A stretch of 64,000 nucleotides of DNA from contig NZ_JACCHQ010000020.1 in assembly GCF_016031655.1 (NCBI RefSeq), forward strand, positions 62,001 to 126,000, given 5' to 3'. The stretch is from Bradyrhizobium glycinis (lineage in GTDB: Bacteria > Pseudomonadota > Alphaproteobacteria > Rhizobiales > Xanthobacteraceae). How positions within the stretch are numbered: position 1 is the first letter of the stretch; every line of letters starts with the position of its first letter. Both the position numbers and the translations under genes were made by a program. This document shows, in pieces, positions 33,053 to 41,651 of this stretch. The notes beneath the pieces are model-generated. The model saw nothing but the letters and a program-made list of their open reading frames with translations. It did not search any database and was not told the origin of the DNA.

Positions 33053-34339
33053 TCATGTATCGCCAGCGGCGGACTGATGACCGCGCCACCACCGCGCAAT
33101 GGCGACGGTGAGATCGTCCCACACCTCCGTCGGCAGGTCCGGGACCGCCACCCGAACGCTGTACTGATCCGTTGTTGCGTCGTGAAACCACTCGGTCGCT
33201 GCGAAATCGAAGCCGAAGCTGCCGGCGTGGCGGATGGGAAAGCCCTTGCGGCGCAATTCGCAGCTCATGTCCTCGGCTGACTGCCGCGCTGTCGCCTCGT
33301 CGAGCGCGCGCCTTCCGCGAAGGGTCACGTACAGCCCGTGGGCGAAGCGAAGCTGAGCGGAGAGCGCCGGGATCTCGGCGGCAAAGTATCGCGCCGAGCT
33401 TCGGCCGTTACGCAAGATCGCAGCCACGCGCCGCTTGGTCAGCGCCCAGTACGCCGCGCTGCCGGCGAAGGGCGGGAAGTGGGCCGGCAATGCCGCGCCG
33501 CCGAGCAGCCGCACTGCGTTGCGGGTTTCGGACGCGAGACGTATCCATTCAACGCGCCCTGCCCGCGGCCGATGCTCAGGCCCGTGCACGAAGACGGCCG
33601 AGCCGAGCCGGCCATATTCCGCTCCGAGCGAATCGAGCTTGTTATGGCTTCGCACCAAGACCAGCGGAATTCCTTGTCGCCTGGCCCACTGCATGACGCG
33701 TCTGACGCGGCCTGACCTGCCGGCAAAGCACGTCGTATCGAAAACCAGGAGATCGAGGCCCGAGCCGTCGCGGCGCAGCACCGCCTCGATGGCGCCGGCG
33801 ACGGAGCAGGAATCCAGCAGCAGGATTCGAGGTGAACTCCCCTGCGCAAGCCCATCACCGAGCGGCAGCGGCAAGGGCTCGATCCGCAAATGCGGCATGA
33901 AGTTTCGGATCAGCTCCAGCGTCTCGCCATAGGAGCCTAGCAGCACCAGGATATCGGCCTTCACGACGATCCGCGCGCAAGCAAGCAGCACTGCGGAAAT
34001 CGCCGCCATCCCCGAGGCGGTGTAGATCGCCGTGCTCGTGCAGGCCTCGTCGAGCTCGTAGAATGACGGGCCGCGGACCGTGAGATCGGCCCGCTGGTAA
34101 TCGTAGCTGAACTCGAACGGCCCGCTGGCGGGATCGGCCGTGTGCGACCAGGCTGTCTCCGTCGCCTTCCACTCCTGCAGTTCGTGCTCCGCCCTGAGCG
34201 CCGCCGTGATCTGGAATTTGAACCTGACGACGTCGTCGACGGAACACGGATGCGCCAAATCGAGCGGGTTTCTCAGGCCGTCGTTCAACAGCCTGAGTTC
34301 CTCGTGCTTGCGTTCCAGATAGGCCCGAATGGTCTCCAT
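33053..34339 (-). CDS. PLP-dependent aminotransferase-like protein
   Basis: 428 residues from ATG 34339 (a TTG at 34360 is possible). A fold-type I PLP enzyme: TASGMAAISAVLLAC as the phosphate-binding segment near residue 110, LLVFDTTCFAG with the Asp that contacts the pyridine nitrogen, and the putative Schiff-base lysine in RSHNKLDSLGAEYGRLGS. It has an unusual N-terminal helical extension and a C-terminal small domain. Substrate cannot be deduced. Stands alone. Confidence 0.72.
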   Translation of the reverse strand: METIRAYLERKHEELRLLNDGLRNPLDLAHPCSVDDVVRFKFQITAALRAEHELQEWKATETAWSHTADPASGPFEFSYDYQRADLTVRGPSFYELDEACTSTAIYTASGMAAISAVLLACARIVVKADILVLLGSYGETLELIRNFMPHLRIEPLPLPLGDGLAQGSSPRILLLDSCSVAGAIEAVLRRDGSGLDLLVFDTTCFAGRSGRVRRVMQWARRQGIPLVLVRSHNKLDSLGAEYGRLGSAVFVHGPEHRPRAGRVEWIRLASETRNAVRLLGGAALPAHFPPFAGSAAYWALTKRRVAAILRNGRSSARYFAAEIPALSAQLRFAHGLYVTLRGRRALDEATARQSAEDMSCELRRKGFPIRHAGSFGFDFAATEWFHDATTDQYSVRVAVPDLPTEVWDDLTVAIARWWRGHQSAAGDT

Positions 34340-34453
34340 TGCGCTTCTTGACAGATCCAATCAAGCGTCAACGTCCGGAAAACGCGGCGGGTCCAACATG
34401 CCTGCTGCAACGAACCGGCGCCTTCGCAGTTGTCCCTATGCAAGGAGGACAGC

Positions 34454-34681
34454 ATGGCTGACATCAGAGAGCACATGAAAATCATCGGCAAGGACGGCGC
34501 ACATGTCGGCACCGTCGATCGTCTCGAGGGCAACCGCATCAAGCTGACGCGCAAGGACAGCCCGGAAGGTCACAAGGACCACCACCACTACATCGACACG
34601 AAATATGTCGGTGCCGTCGAAGGCGACGTGGTCAAGCTGTCGGTGAATGCCGACGCCGTCCCGAAGACGGAAGCCGCGTGA
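34454..34681 (+). CDS. DUF2171-family small protein
   Basis: 75 residues; AAGGAGG precedes the ATG. The product (MADIREHMKIIGKDGAHVGT, then GNRIKLTRKD, DTKYVGAVEGDVVKLS) is a PRC-barrel-like beta protein of the DUF2171 type, common as short stress-associated proteins in rhizobia. A strong intrinsic terminator follows within 10 bp, so it is monocistronic. Confidence 0.85.
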   Translation: MADIREHMKIIGKDGAHVGTVDRLEGNRIKLTRKDSPEGHKDHHHYIDTKYVGAVEGDVVKLSVNADAVPKTEAA

Positions 34682-34690
34682 AAAACACTG

Positions 34691-34711
34691 AGCCCCTGCG
34701 GGGGCTTTTTG
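34691..34711 (+). terminator. Intrinsic terminator of DUF2171 gene
   Basis: Perfect stem AGCCCC/GGGGCT with loop TGCG followed by TTTTTG, starting 9 bp after the stop codon. Confidence 0.88.
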
Positions 34712-34719
34712 TTTGTTCA

Positions 34720-34963
34720 CGGTCCGACTCCGCTTCGTTCGCGAGGCCCGAATCGCGTTCGCGATTTCGGTCACGGAGCATTCGTTAACGATGGCTTCCT
34801 GCGGTTGAAGATCGCTGCAATTCGATGGATTTCAGCGCTGCGGATCGATCGGGAACGAATGCGCCATCAGCGCATTGGGTCACCGAACAGAGTGGTGCCG
34901 ACCCGCCAGCCCCGGTCGGCTTTGAAGGACCCCGTGCTTGTCCCCCGAGCACGGGGTTTTTCT
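34720..34963 (+). ncRNA. Candidate small RNA ending in an orphan terminator
   Basis: No gene precedes the strong terminator at 34930-34963 (CCCCGTGCT/AGCACGGGG stem, then TTTTTCT). The 200 bp before it hold other hairpins: around 34755-34775 (CGAATCGCG/CGCGATTTCG) and GCCGACC/GGTCGGC just upstream of the terminator. Open frames here run through the terminator and look unreal. This pattern is what a rightward small RNA would show; a long read-through leader is the alternative. Promoter not identified. Confidence 0.35.
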
Positions 34964-34973
34964 CATCTCAGCG

Positions 34974-35159
34974 CTATCGGGCCGAAGGCCTGTGCCCCGC
35001 TGGATGCGAGTGGCCGGCCTGCTCATCGCGCAGATCGCGGGCGAGTTCGTGCCATGCCAGGGCCAGCTGAATCAGCCGTTGCCTGTCGGCACCCTCGGCC
35101 TCCGCGGCGCGCTTCATTGCGGCCTCAGCCTCATGTTGCGGATCGTACTCGGTGTACAT
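34974..35159 (-). CDS. Small helical hypothetical protein
   Basis: 61 residues from ATG 35159: MYTEYDPQHEAEAAMKRAAE, then ADRQRLIQLALAWHELARDL. Amphipathic helix rich in Ala/Glu/Arg, a form seen in many short rhizobial proteins. Plausible composition; no recognised family. Confidence 0.5.
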   Translation of the reverse strand: MYTEYDPQHEAEAAMKRAAEAEGADRQRLIQLALAWHELARDLRDEQAGHSHPAGHRPSAR

Positions 35160-35322
35160 GAGGCAGACTCTAGCCGGCCATCTGGACGAGCGCGTGGCAA
35201 TTTCGTCCGTATGATTGCGGGGTCCGCCGCCAGCCTTCGGGACCGATCTGTGAACCACGTCACAGCCTGTCCGCGACATCTCCGCTAAACAGGTGTCCAG
35301 GCTTCATGGGTGATGTCCGGTC

Positions 35323-35484
35323 ATGACGCGCAAAGCAGCAACTGAAGTCATTGTCCCGACGCAGCGACATCAAGCGGACCTGCTCGGCGTCGCCTACCTC
35401 GGCACCATCGGCGTCGTCATGGTGGCCTGGATCGCGGGCCTGGTCTGGGCCTCGATCGCGTTCTTCGACTGGCTCGTGTCCTGA
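35323..35484 (+). CDS. Small membrane protein
   Basis: 53 residues: a polar N-terminus (MTRKAATEVIVPTQRHQADL) and one long membrane segment (VAYLGTIGVVMVAWIAGLVW). It fills a gap between small leftward genes. Similar single-span peptides are common in rhizobia; no function is known. Confidence 0.5.
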   Translation: MTRKAATEVIVPTQRHQADLLGVAYLGTIGVVMVAWIAGLVWASIAFFDWLVS

Positions 35485-35520
35485 CGGAGCAAGGCAATTG
35501 GCCTGCCCGCCCATCCCGCC

Positions 35521-35622
35521 TTAGAGCAGGTAGGGCAACGCCTGCGAGAGTTTAATTCCGGCACAAACGATCATGGCCCAGAGCGCCGCGCTGATCTGGA
35601 TGGCATCCAGCATGTCCCACAT
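35521..35622 (-). CDS. Very small membrane peptide
   Basis: 33 codons: MWDMLDAIQISAALWAMIVC then AGIKLSQALPYLL, mostly hydrophobic. GCAGGGG lies immediately upstream of the ATG, rather close for a ribosome site. A single-span peptide is plausible. Confidence 0.35.
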   Translation of the reverse strand: MWDMLDAIQISAALWAMIVCAGIKLSQALPYLL

Positions 35623-35764
35623 CCCCTGCGAATCATCCCGTCATTTTTCTTTGAAATTGACGTGAGGGGACGACGAGCACCAGAGCTAATTCAAAGCAAC
35701 CGCCGCGTGCAAAAGGATGAGGCGGGCCGAAGCCCGCCTCCATGGTCGATCTGGCCTGGAAAAC

Positions 35765-36523
35765 TCAATAGCAGGCGCGGGGATCGGCCTGCACATATTG
35801 GCCGTTCGGATAGCGGTAGTAGCAGGTGCCCTGCGCCCAGTAATAGCCGGGCTGGGACGCCGCGGTCGCGCCGGCGATCGCGCCGGTCGCGCCGCCAAGG
35901 ACCGCGCCAGCGGCGGCCCCGGTCGCATTGCCCGAGATCAGTCCGCCCAGCAGGCCACCGACGATAGCGCCACCAAGCGCGCTGGCGCCGGGATCAGCCG
36001 GTGGCGGCGGCGGAGGTGGCGGCGCATAGGCCACCGGAGGCGGGGCGTAGGCCACCGGCACGTCGTCGATATAGTCATCTGAGATGTAGGCGGGCGGGCC
36101 GGCCATACGCTGCGGATAATAATACCAGACGCCGCCAACGTCCCACCACCAGCCGGATCGGCCATGGCGGACGTCGTGGCGCCAGCGCCCACCCTCCCAC
36201 GCAAGATTGCCGCGATAGGTGTGTCCACCCCAATCACGTGCGGGAGCAGGACCGCGCGCGACGTGACGTCCGGGCTGCGGGCTGCCGGCACCGTGACCCG
36301 CATGGGGCTGACCGCCGGGCTGCGCAGGCCGGGTCGCCTGCTGCGGCGGAGGGCCCTTGCGCGTGGTCGGATTGGCCTGTGGCGGCGCACCTGCAGCCGG
36401 CCCGGCCGGCGGTGCGATGCCGTCTTTCGGCGGCCTGGCCTCTTGCGCTTGCGCCGACAGCGCGAGCAACGAGATGGCGGAAACCGCGGGAATGATGATC
36501 TTGATGCGTTTCGACGCACTCAT
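35765..36523 (-). CDS. Secreted Gly-zipper protein
   Basis: 252 residues: signal peptide ending SAQAQ near residue 26, a Pro/Ala/Gln-rich region, a Trp/Tyr-rich block (GGRWRHDVRHGRSGWWWDVG, GVWYYYPQRM), a poly-proline run, and a glycine-zipper segment (GGAIVGGLLGGLISGNATGA) that may span or associate with the outer membrane. The C-terminus QPGYYWAQGTCYYRYPNGQY has a Cys pair. Typical of rhizobial outer-envelope proteins of unknown role. Confidence 0.75.
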   Translation of the reverse strand: MSASKRIKIIIPAVSAISLLALSAQAQEARPPKDGIAPPAGPAAGAPPQANPTTRKGPPPQQATRPAQPGGQPHAGHGAGSPQPGRHVARGPAPARDWGGHTYRGNLAWEGGRWRHDVRHGRSGWWWDVGGVWYYYPQRMAGPPAYISDDYIDDVPVAYAPPPVAYAPPPPPPPPADPGASALGGAIVGGLLGGLISGNATGAAAGAVLGGATGAIAGATAASQPGYYWAQGTCYYRYPNGQYVQADPRACY

Positions 36524-36698
36524 GCGTGCTCGCCCCCTGCTCTCTCAATGGCCATGAGTCCGGGGCGTGATCGACGAATCGCCGCGCGCCGGGCTGATGC
36601 CGGCCGAAATCACTGCCCTGCTTGATCGGCTAAGTCCCGTTACAAATGATTAAGACCAGGGCATTTTTTTCAGCCCCATAGGCCGTGCTGGAGCGTGC

Positions 36699-36947
36699 CT
36701 AGCGCGCCGGCTCGATCACGTTGCAATTGCTTCGCCCGGACATCAGGCAATCCTGCATCTTGCTGGCTGCCGTCAGATCCCGGGCAAGCCACCAGCCGAC
36801 GCCGAGGATCACGACCGCGATGATCAATCCTGCGAGCGCGCCGCGGCGATCGCCGCCGGACGGAGGTTTGGACGGCAGCTTGGGCTGACGGTTCGGTCGA
36901 GGATGGGGCTCCTCGCCCGGTTCGGATCTGGACTCTGGCTTCGACAT
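36699..36947 (-). CDS. Small single-span membrane protein
   Basis: 82 residues from ATG 36947: a Pro/Arg-rich cytoplasmic tail (EEPHPRPNRQPKLPSKPPSG), one membrane segment (ALAGLIIAVVILGVGWWLA) and a short outer tail with two Cys (QDCLMSGRSNCNVIEPAR) likely to form a disulfide. Common in Bradyrhizobium-type genomes; function unknown. Confidence 0.6.
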   Translation of the reverse strand: MSKPESRSEPGEEPHPRPNRQPKLPSKPPSGGDRRGALAGLIIAVVILGVGWWLARDLTAASKMQDCLMSGRSNCNVIEPAR

Positions 36948-37009
36948 GGCCGCCCGGTCACGCTGGCGCGCTGGCTTTACCACCTCTGCGGCGTCGCGTC
37001 ACATCCTGG

Positions 37010-37246
37010 TCAGCCTCGGGTCGGCGGGACCGGATCCCTGCGCGAGGTTTCGACCGCAGGGATCGCCTGCTGGACCCGCGGTGCGCAACTCGTGAGCACG
37101 AACGCGGTCTGGGTGCACTCCCAATCCGCTCCCAGCACTGCACTTTCAATGGGCTGCGGACGAGCCAGCAGCAGCGCGGCGCCGGCCACGCCCGCCAGGG
37201 CAAAGGCAATCGCGAGCGCCTTCAGGCTTGGTCTTGAGATCGTCAT
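37010..37246 (-). CDS. Small secreted or anchored hypothetical
   Basis: 78 residues: N-terminal hydrophobic segment (ALAIAFALAGVAGAALLLAR) and a short outer part with two Cys (WECTQTAFVLTSCAPR), similar in plan to the neighbour at 36699-36947. Probably periplasmic. No family recognised. Confidence 0.55.
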   Translation of the reverse strand: MTISRPSLKALAIAFALAGVAGAALLLARPQPIESAVLGADWECTQTAFVLTSCAPRVQQAIPAVETSRRDPVPPTRG

Positions 37247-37511
37247 GCCCGTGCTCCGTCTCGTAGCGGGGCGGACGCTAGGCGTCGCCCGTGTGCTCCC
37301 CTATGAGGGACATCACATTTCAGCAGTTTTTTCGGGCTACGAGAGATCGTCGGGGGGCGATTTTTCGTTGACCTGATCGGCTGCGATTATGGGTGGCTTC
37401 GCGACGCGCGAAGATGTACACGCTTCTGCGTCGCGTGGCGCCTGCTATGCCCAGCCGACGTACCAACAGGCACCGATGTAGGATCGAAAGCGAGGAAGAC
37501 AAGGCTCGTCG

Positions 37512-37859
37512 ATGAGTGGATTCAGGGAACCCGGCTTTGCAGACCGGCAAAAGGCGGCTCAGGACGCCCGCAAGAATCTTTTGAACAAGTTCAAGTCGCA
37601 GCCGGGCCCCGATGATCCGGCGGTGATCGCGCGCCGCGCTGAGCGCGAGGCGCTCGCGGCCAAGCGCGCCGAGGCAAAGGCTGCGCGCGAGGCCGAAAAG
37701 GCCGAGCAGAAGCGCCTCGAGGAAGAGGCCAAGGCCGCCGAAGCTGCGCGGATCGCGCGGGAAGCCGAGGAAGCGGCTGAGAGGCAGGCTGCGCTCGAGG
37801 CCGAGCAGAAGGCCAAGCGCGATGCGCGCTACGCCGCCCGCAAGGCGAAGCGCAAGTAA
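37512..37859 (+). CDS. DUF6481-type charged helical protein
   Basis: 115 residues, starting MSGFREPGFADRQKAAQDAR and continuing as an almost uninterrupted Ala/Glu/Arg/Lys helix (AEAKAAREAEKAEQKRLEEE). The pattern and start match the DUF6481 family of alphaproteobacteria. Probably cytoplasmic and nucleic-acid or membrane associated; no known function. Confidence 0.75.
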   Translation: MSGFREPGFADRQKAAQDARKNLLNKFKSQPGPDDPAVIARRAEREALAAKRAEAKAAREAEKAEQKRLEEEAKAAEAARIAREAEEAAERQAALEAEQKAKRDARYAARKAKRK

Positions 37860-37985
37860 AACTCGCTGGTCACGTTCAATTGAACTTGAACTGAGCCATC
37901 ATTCCGGAGGCGGCTGCAAATGCCGCCGCCGGAATGCGAGAGGGCGCGGCCCGCCAATGGGGCCATGCGCGACGACGACCAGGGA

Positions 37986-38231
37986 TCAGTTCTTTTTCAT
38001 CATCCCGTCGTCTTTCTTCATGCCGTCCTTCGACATGTGGTCCTTCTTCATCATACCGTCCTTGGACATGGTGTCCTTCTTCATCATGCCGTCCTTGGAC
38101 ATCGTGTCCTTTTTCATCATGCCTTCATCCTTGCCCATCTTGTCCTGAGCAAAGGCGGCCGGCGCAAACGCGAGGCCTAGCGAGAGAGCGGCAGCCGAGA
38201 CGCCGAGCGCGATGCGGGTGCGAATGGTCAT
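37986..38231 (-). CDS. Secreted pentapeptide-MXKDX repeat protein
   Basis: 81 residues: signal peptide ending PAAFAQ near residue 29, then repeats of an 11-residue unit GMMKKDTMSKD (two exact, one with His in place of Thr) and shorter relics (GMKKDD, GMMKKN). Highly charged, Met/Lys/Asp-rich and probably disordered in the periplasm; possible metal or oxidant binding via Met is speculative. The DNA repeat unit is 33 bp, so copy number can change by slippage. Confidence 0.85.
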   Translation of the reverse strand: MTIRTRIALGVSAAALSLGLAFAPAAFAQDKMGKDEGMMKKDTMSKDGMMKKDTMSKDGMMKKDHMSKDGMKKDDGMMKKN

Positions 38232-38564
38232 GGTTCATCTTTCCTTCGAGATGGTGTTTGTCAGCGACGGACGCCGCTATTCAAGCTCGACGGATCGCCG
38301 GTCGGCGTTGTTACGCCGCTGCCGATAAATTTTGGCGAGGCCTCCGGGACACCAACGCTCGAAAAATGCCTCGGCGCGCAAGAACTCGGCAAGAAACTCA
38401 GGAAGTGTGCAGCGCAGCACGGCTGGCACTTGCCGCGGCGTTCGGTCTCGAACTATCAGATGAGAGAATATCGGGTGGAAGACCGGCTAGGATGGGCCCG
38501 AACGCCGGTCTGACAAGACCCGACCCAAATCACACCAACAAGAACAGTCCAAGGGGATTACATC
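38232..38564. other. Upstream region of TRAP operon 1
   Basis: About 330 bp between the leftward repeat protein and the rightward TRAP genes. Must hold both promoters. No clear copy of the GntR palindrome found at 42486 is visible here. Confidence 0.4.
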
Positions 38565-39587
38565 ATGTTCACGCGCCGCCATCTGCTCGCGACCGCCATC
38601 GCGGCACCTGCCATTCTCCGCTTCGGCACCGGCACCGCGCAGGCCGCGACCACGCTGAAGATCTCGCATCAGTTCCCGGGCGGCACCATCGACAAGGGCG
38701 ATTTCCGCGATCGACTGTGCCGCATGTTCGCCGCCGAAGTGAGTAAGCGCAGCAATGGCGACATTGCCGCCGAGATCTATCCGAACTCCTCGCTGATCAA
38801 GACCAACGCGCAGTTCTCCGCCATGCGCAAGGGCGCGCTCGATATCAGCCTCTATCCGATGCCCTATGCCGGCGGCGAAGTGCCGGAGACCAATATCGGC
38901 TTGATGCCGGGCCTCGTGACCACCTACGACCAGGGCCTGCGCTGGAAGAAGGAGCCCGTCGGCAAGGCGCTCACCGACTTCCTCGCCGACAAGGGCATCA
39001 TCCTGCTTACCTGGGTCTGGCAGGCCGGCGGCGTCGCCAGCCGCTCCAAGCCGATCGTCGCGCCCGAGGATGCCAAGGGCATGAAGGTGCGCGGCGGCTC
39101 GCGCGAGATGGACATGGTGCTGCAGACCGCCGGTGCCTCGGTGCTGTCGGTGCCGTCGAACGAAATCTACGCGGCGATGCAGACCGGCGCCTGCGACGCC
39201 GGCATCACCTCCTCCACCAGCCTGATCTCGTTCCGGCTCGAAGAGGTCGCAAAGTCGCTGACCTCGGGCGCGGGCACCTCGTACTGGTTCATGCTCGAGC
39301 CGCTGATGATGTCGAAGACGATTTTCGACAAGCTGCCGAAGAATCATCAGGACATCCTGCTCGCGGTCGGCACCGAGCTCGAAGCCTTTGGCCGCAAGGG
39401 CGCGCAGGACGACGACGTCGAGGTCGCCAAGGTCTACGAGAAGGCCGGCGCCAAGATCTCGGTGCTCGATGCCGCGACCGTCGGCAAGTGGCGCGACATC
39501 GCCCGCGACACCGCGTGGAAGGACTACAGCGCCAAGACCGCGACCGCCGCAAACCTGCTCAAGCTCGCCGTCGACGTCGCGGCATGA
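38565..39587 (+). CDS. TRAP transporter substrate-binding protein (DctP), system 1
   Basis: 340 residues, AAGGGGATT before the ATG. Tat-like signal MFTRRHLLATAIAAPAILRF, mature from about residue 28. DctP landmarks: LKISHQFPGGTIDKGDFRDR, the QFSAMRKGALDIS region, GMKVRGGSREMDMVL with the conserved Arg that binds carboxylates, and SNEIYAAMQTGACDAGITSS. It captures an organic acid in the periplasm. First gene of a dctPQM operon; the next start overlaps its stop. Confidence 0.9.
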   Translation: MFTRRHLLATAIAAPAILRFGTGTAQAATTLKISHQFPGGTIDKGDFRDRLCRMFAAEVSKRSNGDIAAEIYPNSSLIKTNAQFSAMRKGALDISLYPMPYAGGEVPETNIGLMPGLVTTYDQGLRWKKEPVGKALTDFLADKGIILLTWVWQAGGVASRSKPIVAPEDAKGMKVRGGSREMDMVLQTAGASVLSVPSNEIYAAMQTGACDAGITSSTSLISFRLEEVAKSLTSGAGTSYWFMLEPLMMSKTIFDKLPKNHQDILLAVGTELEAFGRKGAQDDDVEVAKVYEKAGAKISVLDAATVGKWRDIARDTAWKDYSAKTATAANLLKLAVDVAA

Positions 39588-40138
39588 GCCACGGTCCGCT
39601 TCCGGATCGTGACGACCGCGCGGGCGTTGCCGCAGGGACCGGTCCTGCGGCGGCGATCGATCGCGGTCTCGCCGTCCTCAACAGCATCATCGTCGTGTTC
39701 GCCGCGATTGCGCTGGTCGCGGCCTGCATCATCCTGAGCTACAGCGTGCTCAGCCGCGCGCTGTTCAAAGCCGCCAACTACTGGCAGGACGAGGCCGCCG
39801 TGTTCCTCCTGGTCGGCGCGACCTTCATGACGGCCGCCTATGTGCAGCAGAACCGCGGTCATATCGGCATCGAGGCTTTCGTCGGCCTGCTGTCGCCATT
39901 CGCGAACAAGGTTCGCCTCTGGCTGGTCGATGCCGCCACGTTCCTGTTCTGCGCCTTCTTTACCTGGAAGTCGTGGACCCTGGCCCATGAGGCCTATGTC
40001 GACGGCCAGGTCTCCAACTCGATGTGGTCGCCGCCGCTCGCTATCCCCTACGCGCTGATGGCACTCGGGATGAGCCTGCTCTGCCTCCAGATCCTCGTGC
40101 AGCTTGCGCTGCCCTTCACCGGAGCCAGGCGGTCATGA
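39584..40138 (+). CDS. TRAP transporter small permease (DctQ), system 1
   Basis: 184 residues; ATG overlaps the DctP stop (ATGA). Four membrane segments in the DctQ pattern with the conserved ANYWQDEAAVFLLVGATFMT and GHIGIEAFVGLL blocks. It forms the small subunit that pairs with DctM. Its stop overlaps the DctM start. Confidence 0.88.
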   Translation: MSHGPLPDRDDRAGVAAGTGPAAAIDRGLAVLNSIIVVFAAIALVAACIILSYSVLSRALFKAANYWQDEAAVFLLVGATFMTAAYVQQNRGHIGIEAFVGLLSPFANKVRLWLVDAATFLFCAFFTWKSWTLAHEAYVDGQVSNSMWSPPLAIPYALMALGMSLLCLQILVQLALPFTGARRS

Positions 40139-41493
40139 GCGTTTTCGGCATTGGCCTCGCCTACGGCATTGCGACGCTGCTGGTGATGTTCTCAGGGATG
40201 CCGATTGCGTTCGCGCTCGGCGCGGTCGCGGTCGTGTTCATGGGCATCTACATGCCCTCAGCCTCGCTCGATACGGTGACGCAGAACGTCTACGAGGAAA
40301 TGGCCTCGATTACGCTCCTGTCGATCCCGCTCTTCATCCTGAAGGGCGCCGCGATCGGCAAGTCGCGCGCGGGCCAGGATCTTTATTCGGCGCTGCATGC
40401 CTGGCTGCATCGCGTGCCCGGAGGTCTCGGCGTCGCCAACGTGTTCGCCTGCGCGCTGTTCGCGGCGATGGCGGGCTCCTCGCCCGCGACCTGCTCGGCG
40501 ATCGGCTCGGCCGGTATCCCCGAGATGCGCAAGCGCGGCTATTCCGGCGGCTTCGCCGCTGGCATCATCGCGGCGGGTGGCACACTCGGCATCCTGCTTC
40601 CGCCCTCCATCACCATGATCCTGTTCGCGGTCGCCGCCGAAAAGTCGCTGGGGCGGCTGTTCCTCGCCGGCATCGGGCCCGGCCTGCTGCTGGTCACGCT
40701 GTTCGGCGCCTATGCCGTGATCCGCTTCCGCCAGGAATACAAGGCGGCCGAAGCGGTCTACAAGGATGGCGGCCCGGAGGCTGCGATCCTGACCCGCGAC
40801 GAGTATACGCTTGCCGAACGCTTCAGCGTGCTGCCGCGTGTGATCCCCTTCGTGTTGCTGCTCACCGGCGTCATGATCGCGCTCTATGGCGGCTACGCCA
40901 CGCCGTCGGAGACCGCCGGCCTCGGCGGCCTCCTCGCGCTGGCGCTGATCGCCGCGATCTACAGTGTGTGGCGCCCGAGCGACCTCGCGCCGATCATGAA
41001 GTCGACGATCCGGGAATCGACCATGCTGATGATGATCATCGGCATGTCGCTGCTCTATTCTTACGTCATGAGCTATCTGCACATCTCGCAATCGGTCGCC
41101 GAATCCATCGTCGCGATGCACCTGCCGCGCTGGGAGCTGCTGTTTGCGATCCTCGTCATGGTCGTCGTGCTCGGCTTCTTCCTGCCGCCGGTCTCGATCA
41201 TCCTGATGACGGCACCGATCATCCTGCCGCCACTCCGCGCCGCCAATTTCGACATCATCTGGTTCGGCGTCGTCATGACCATTGTGATGGAGATGGGGCT
41301 GATCCATCCGCCGGTCGGCCTCAACATCTTCGTCATCCGCAACGTCGCGCCCGATATTCCCCTGCGCGAGGTGATCTGGGGCACGCTGCCCTTCGTGCTC
41401 TTGATGATGCTCGCAGTGCTGCTGTTGTGCCTGGTGCCGGGCATCTCGACCTGGCTGCCGGACCTCGTGATGGGACCGGACGGGAGCAGGTAG
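40135..41493 (+). CDS. TRAP transporter large permease (DctM), system 1
   Basis: 452 residues, about twelve membrane segments. DctM hallmarks: FSGMPIAFALGAVAVVFMGI, PLFILKGAAIGKSRAG, MAGSSPATCSAIGSAGIPEM, the GGTLGILLPPSITMILFAV loop and LIHPPVGLNIFVIRNVAP. It is the sodium-driven transport subunit. It has a longer hydrophilic insertion (YKAAEAVYKDGGPEAAILTR) than usual. Followed by a palindromic repeat that probably terminates transcription. Confidence 0.92.
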   Translation: MSVFGIGLAYGIATLLVMFSGMPIAFALGAVAVVFMGIYMPSASLDTVTQNVYEEMASITLLSIPLFILKGAAIGKSRAGQDLYSALHAWLHRVPGGLGVANVFACALFAAMAGSSPATCSAIGSAGIPEMRKRGYSGGFAAGIIAAGGTLGILLPPSITMILFAVAAEKSLGRLFLAGIGPGLLLVTLFGAYAVIRFRQEYKAAEAVYKDGGPEAAILTRDEYTLAERFSVLPRVIPFVLLLTGVMIALYGGYATPSETAGLGGLLALALIAAIYSVWRPSDLAPIMKSTIRESTMLMMIIGMSLLYSYVMSYLHISQSVAESIVAMHLPRWELLFAILVMVVVLGFFLPPVSIILMTAPIILPPLRAANFDIIWFGVVMTIVMEMGLIHPPVGLNIFVIRNVAPDIPLREVIWGTLPFVLLMMLAVLLLCLVPGISTWLPDLVMGPDGSR

Positions 41494-41510
41494 CGACAAT
41501 CGCAACTGCC

Positions 41511-41651
41511 GTAGGGTGGGTTAGACCAGCGGCTGCGCAAAGCGCAGTCGCTGGGCGTACCCCACCTCTCTTCTGTTTCCGCTTAAGCGCACAGTGGTGG
41601 GTTACGCCCTGCAGATGCGCGTCGCGCATCTGCAGGGCTAACCCACCCTAC
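41511..41651. repeat. GTAGGGTGGGTTAG palindromic repeat, copy A
   Basis: About 141 bp with perfect 14-bp outer arms GTAGGGTGGGTTAG and CTAACCCACCCTAC and inner hairpins (GCTGCGCAAAGCGCAGTC; CTGCAGATGCGC/GCGCATCTGCAG). Lies between convergent dctM and the GntR gene. The TAG inside its right arm is the GntR stop codon. Relative of 46451-46590. Confidence 0.9.

Noticed and set aside
34825..35070. 81-codon frame across the orphan terminator
   Set aside because: Runs straight through a strong intrinsic terminator, no ribosome site, Ser/Pro/Ala shadow composition.
40258..41505. Long antisense frames over the TRAP permeases (also 43177-44439)
   Set aside because: His/Asp/Arg/Gln-rich shadow frames typical of GC-rich membrane genes; no ribosome site or family.
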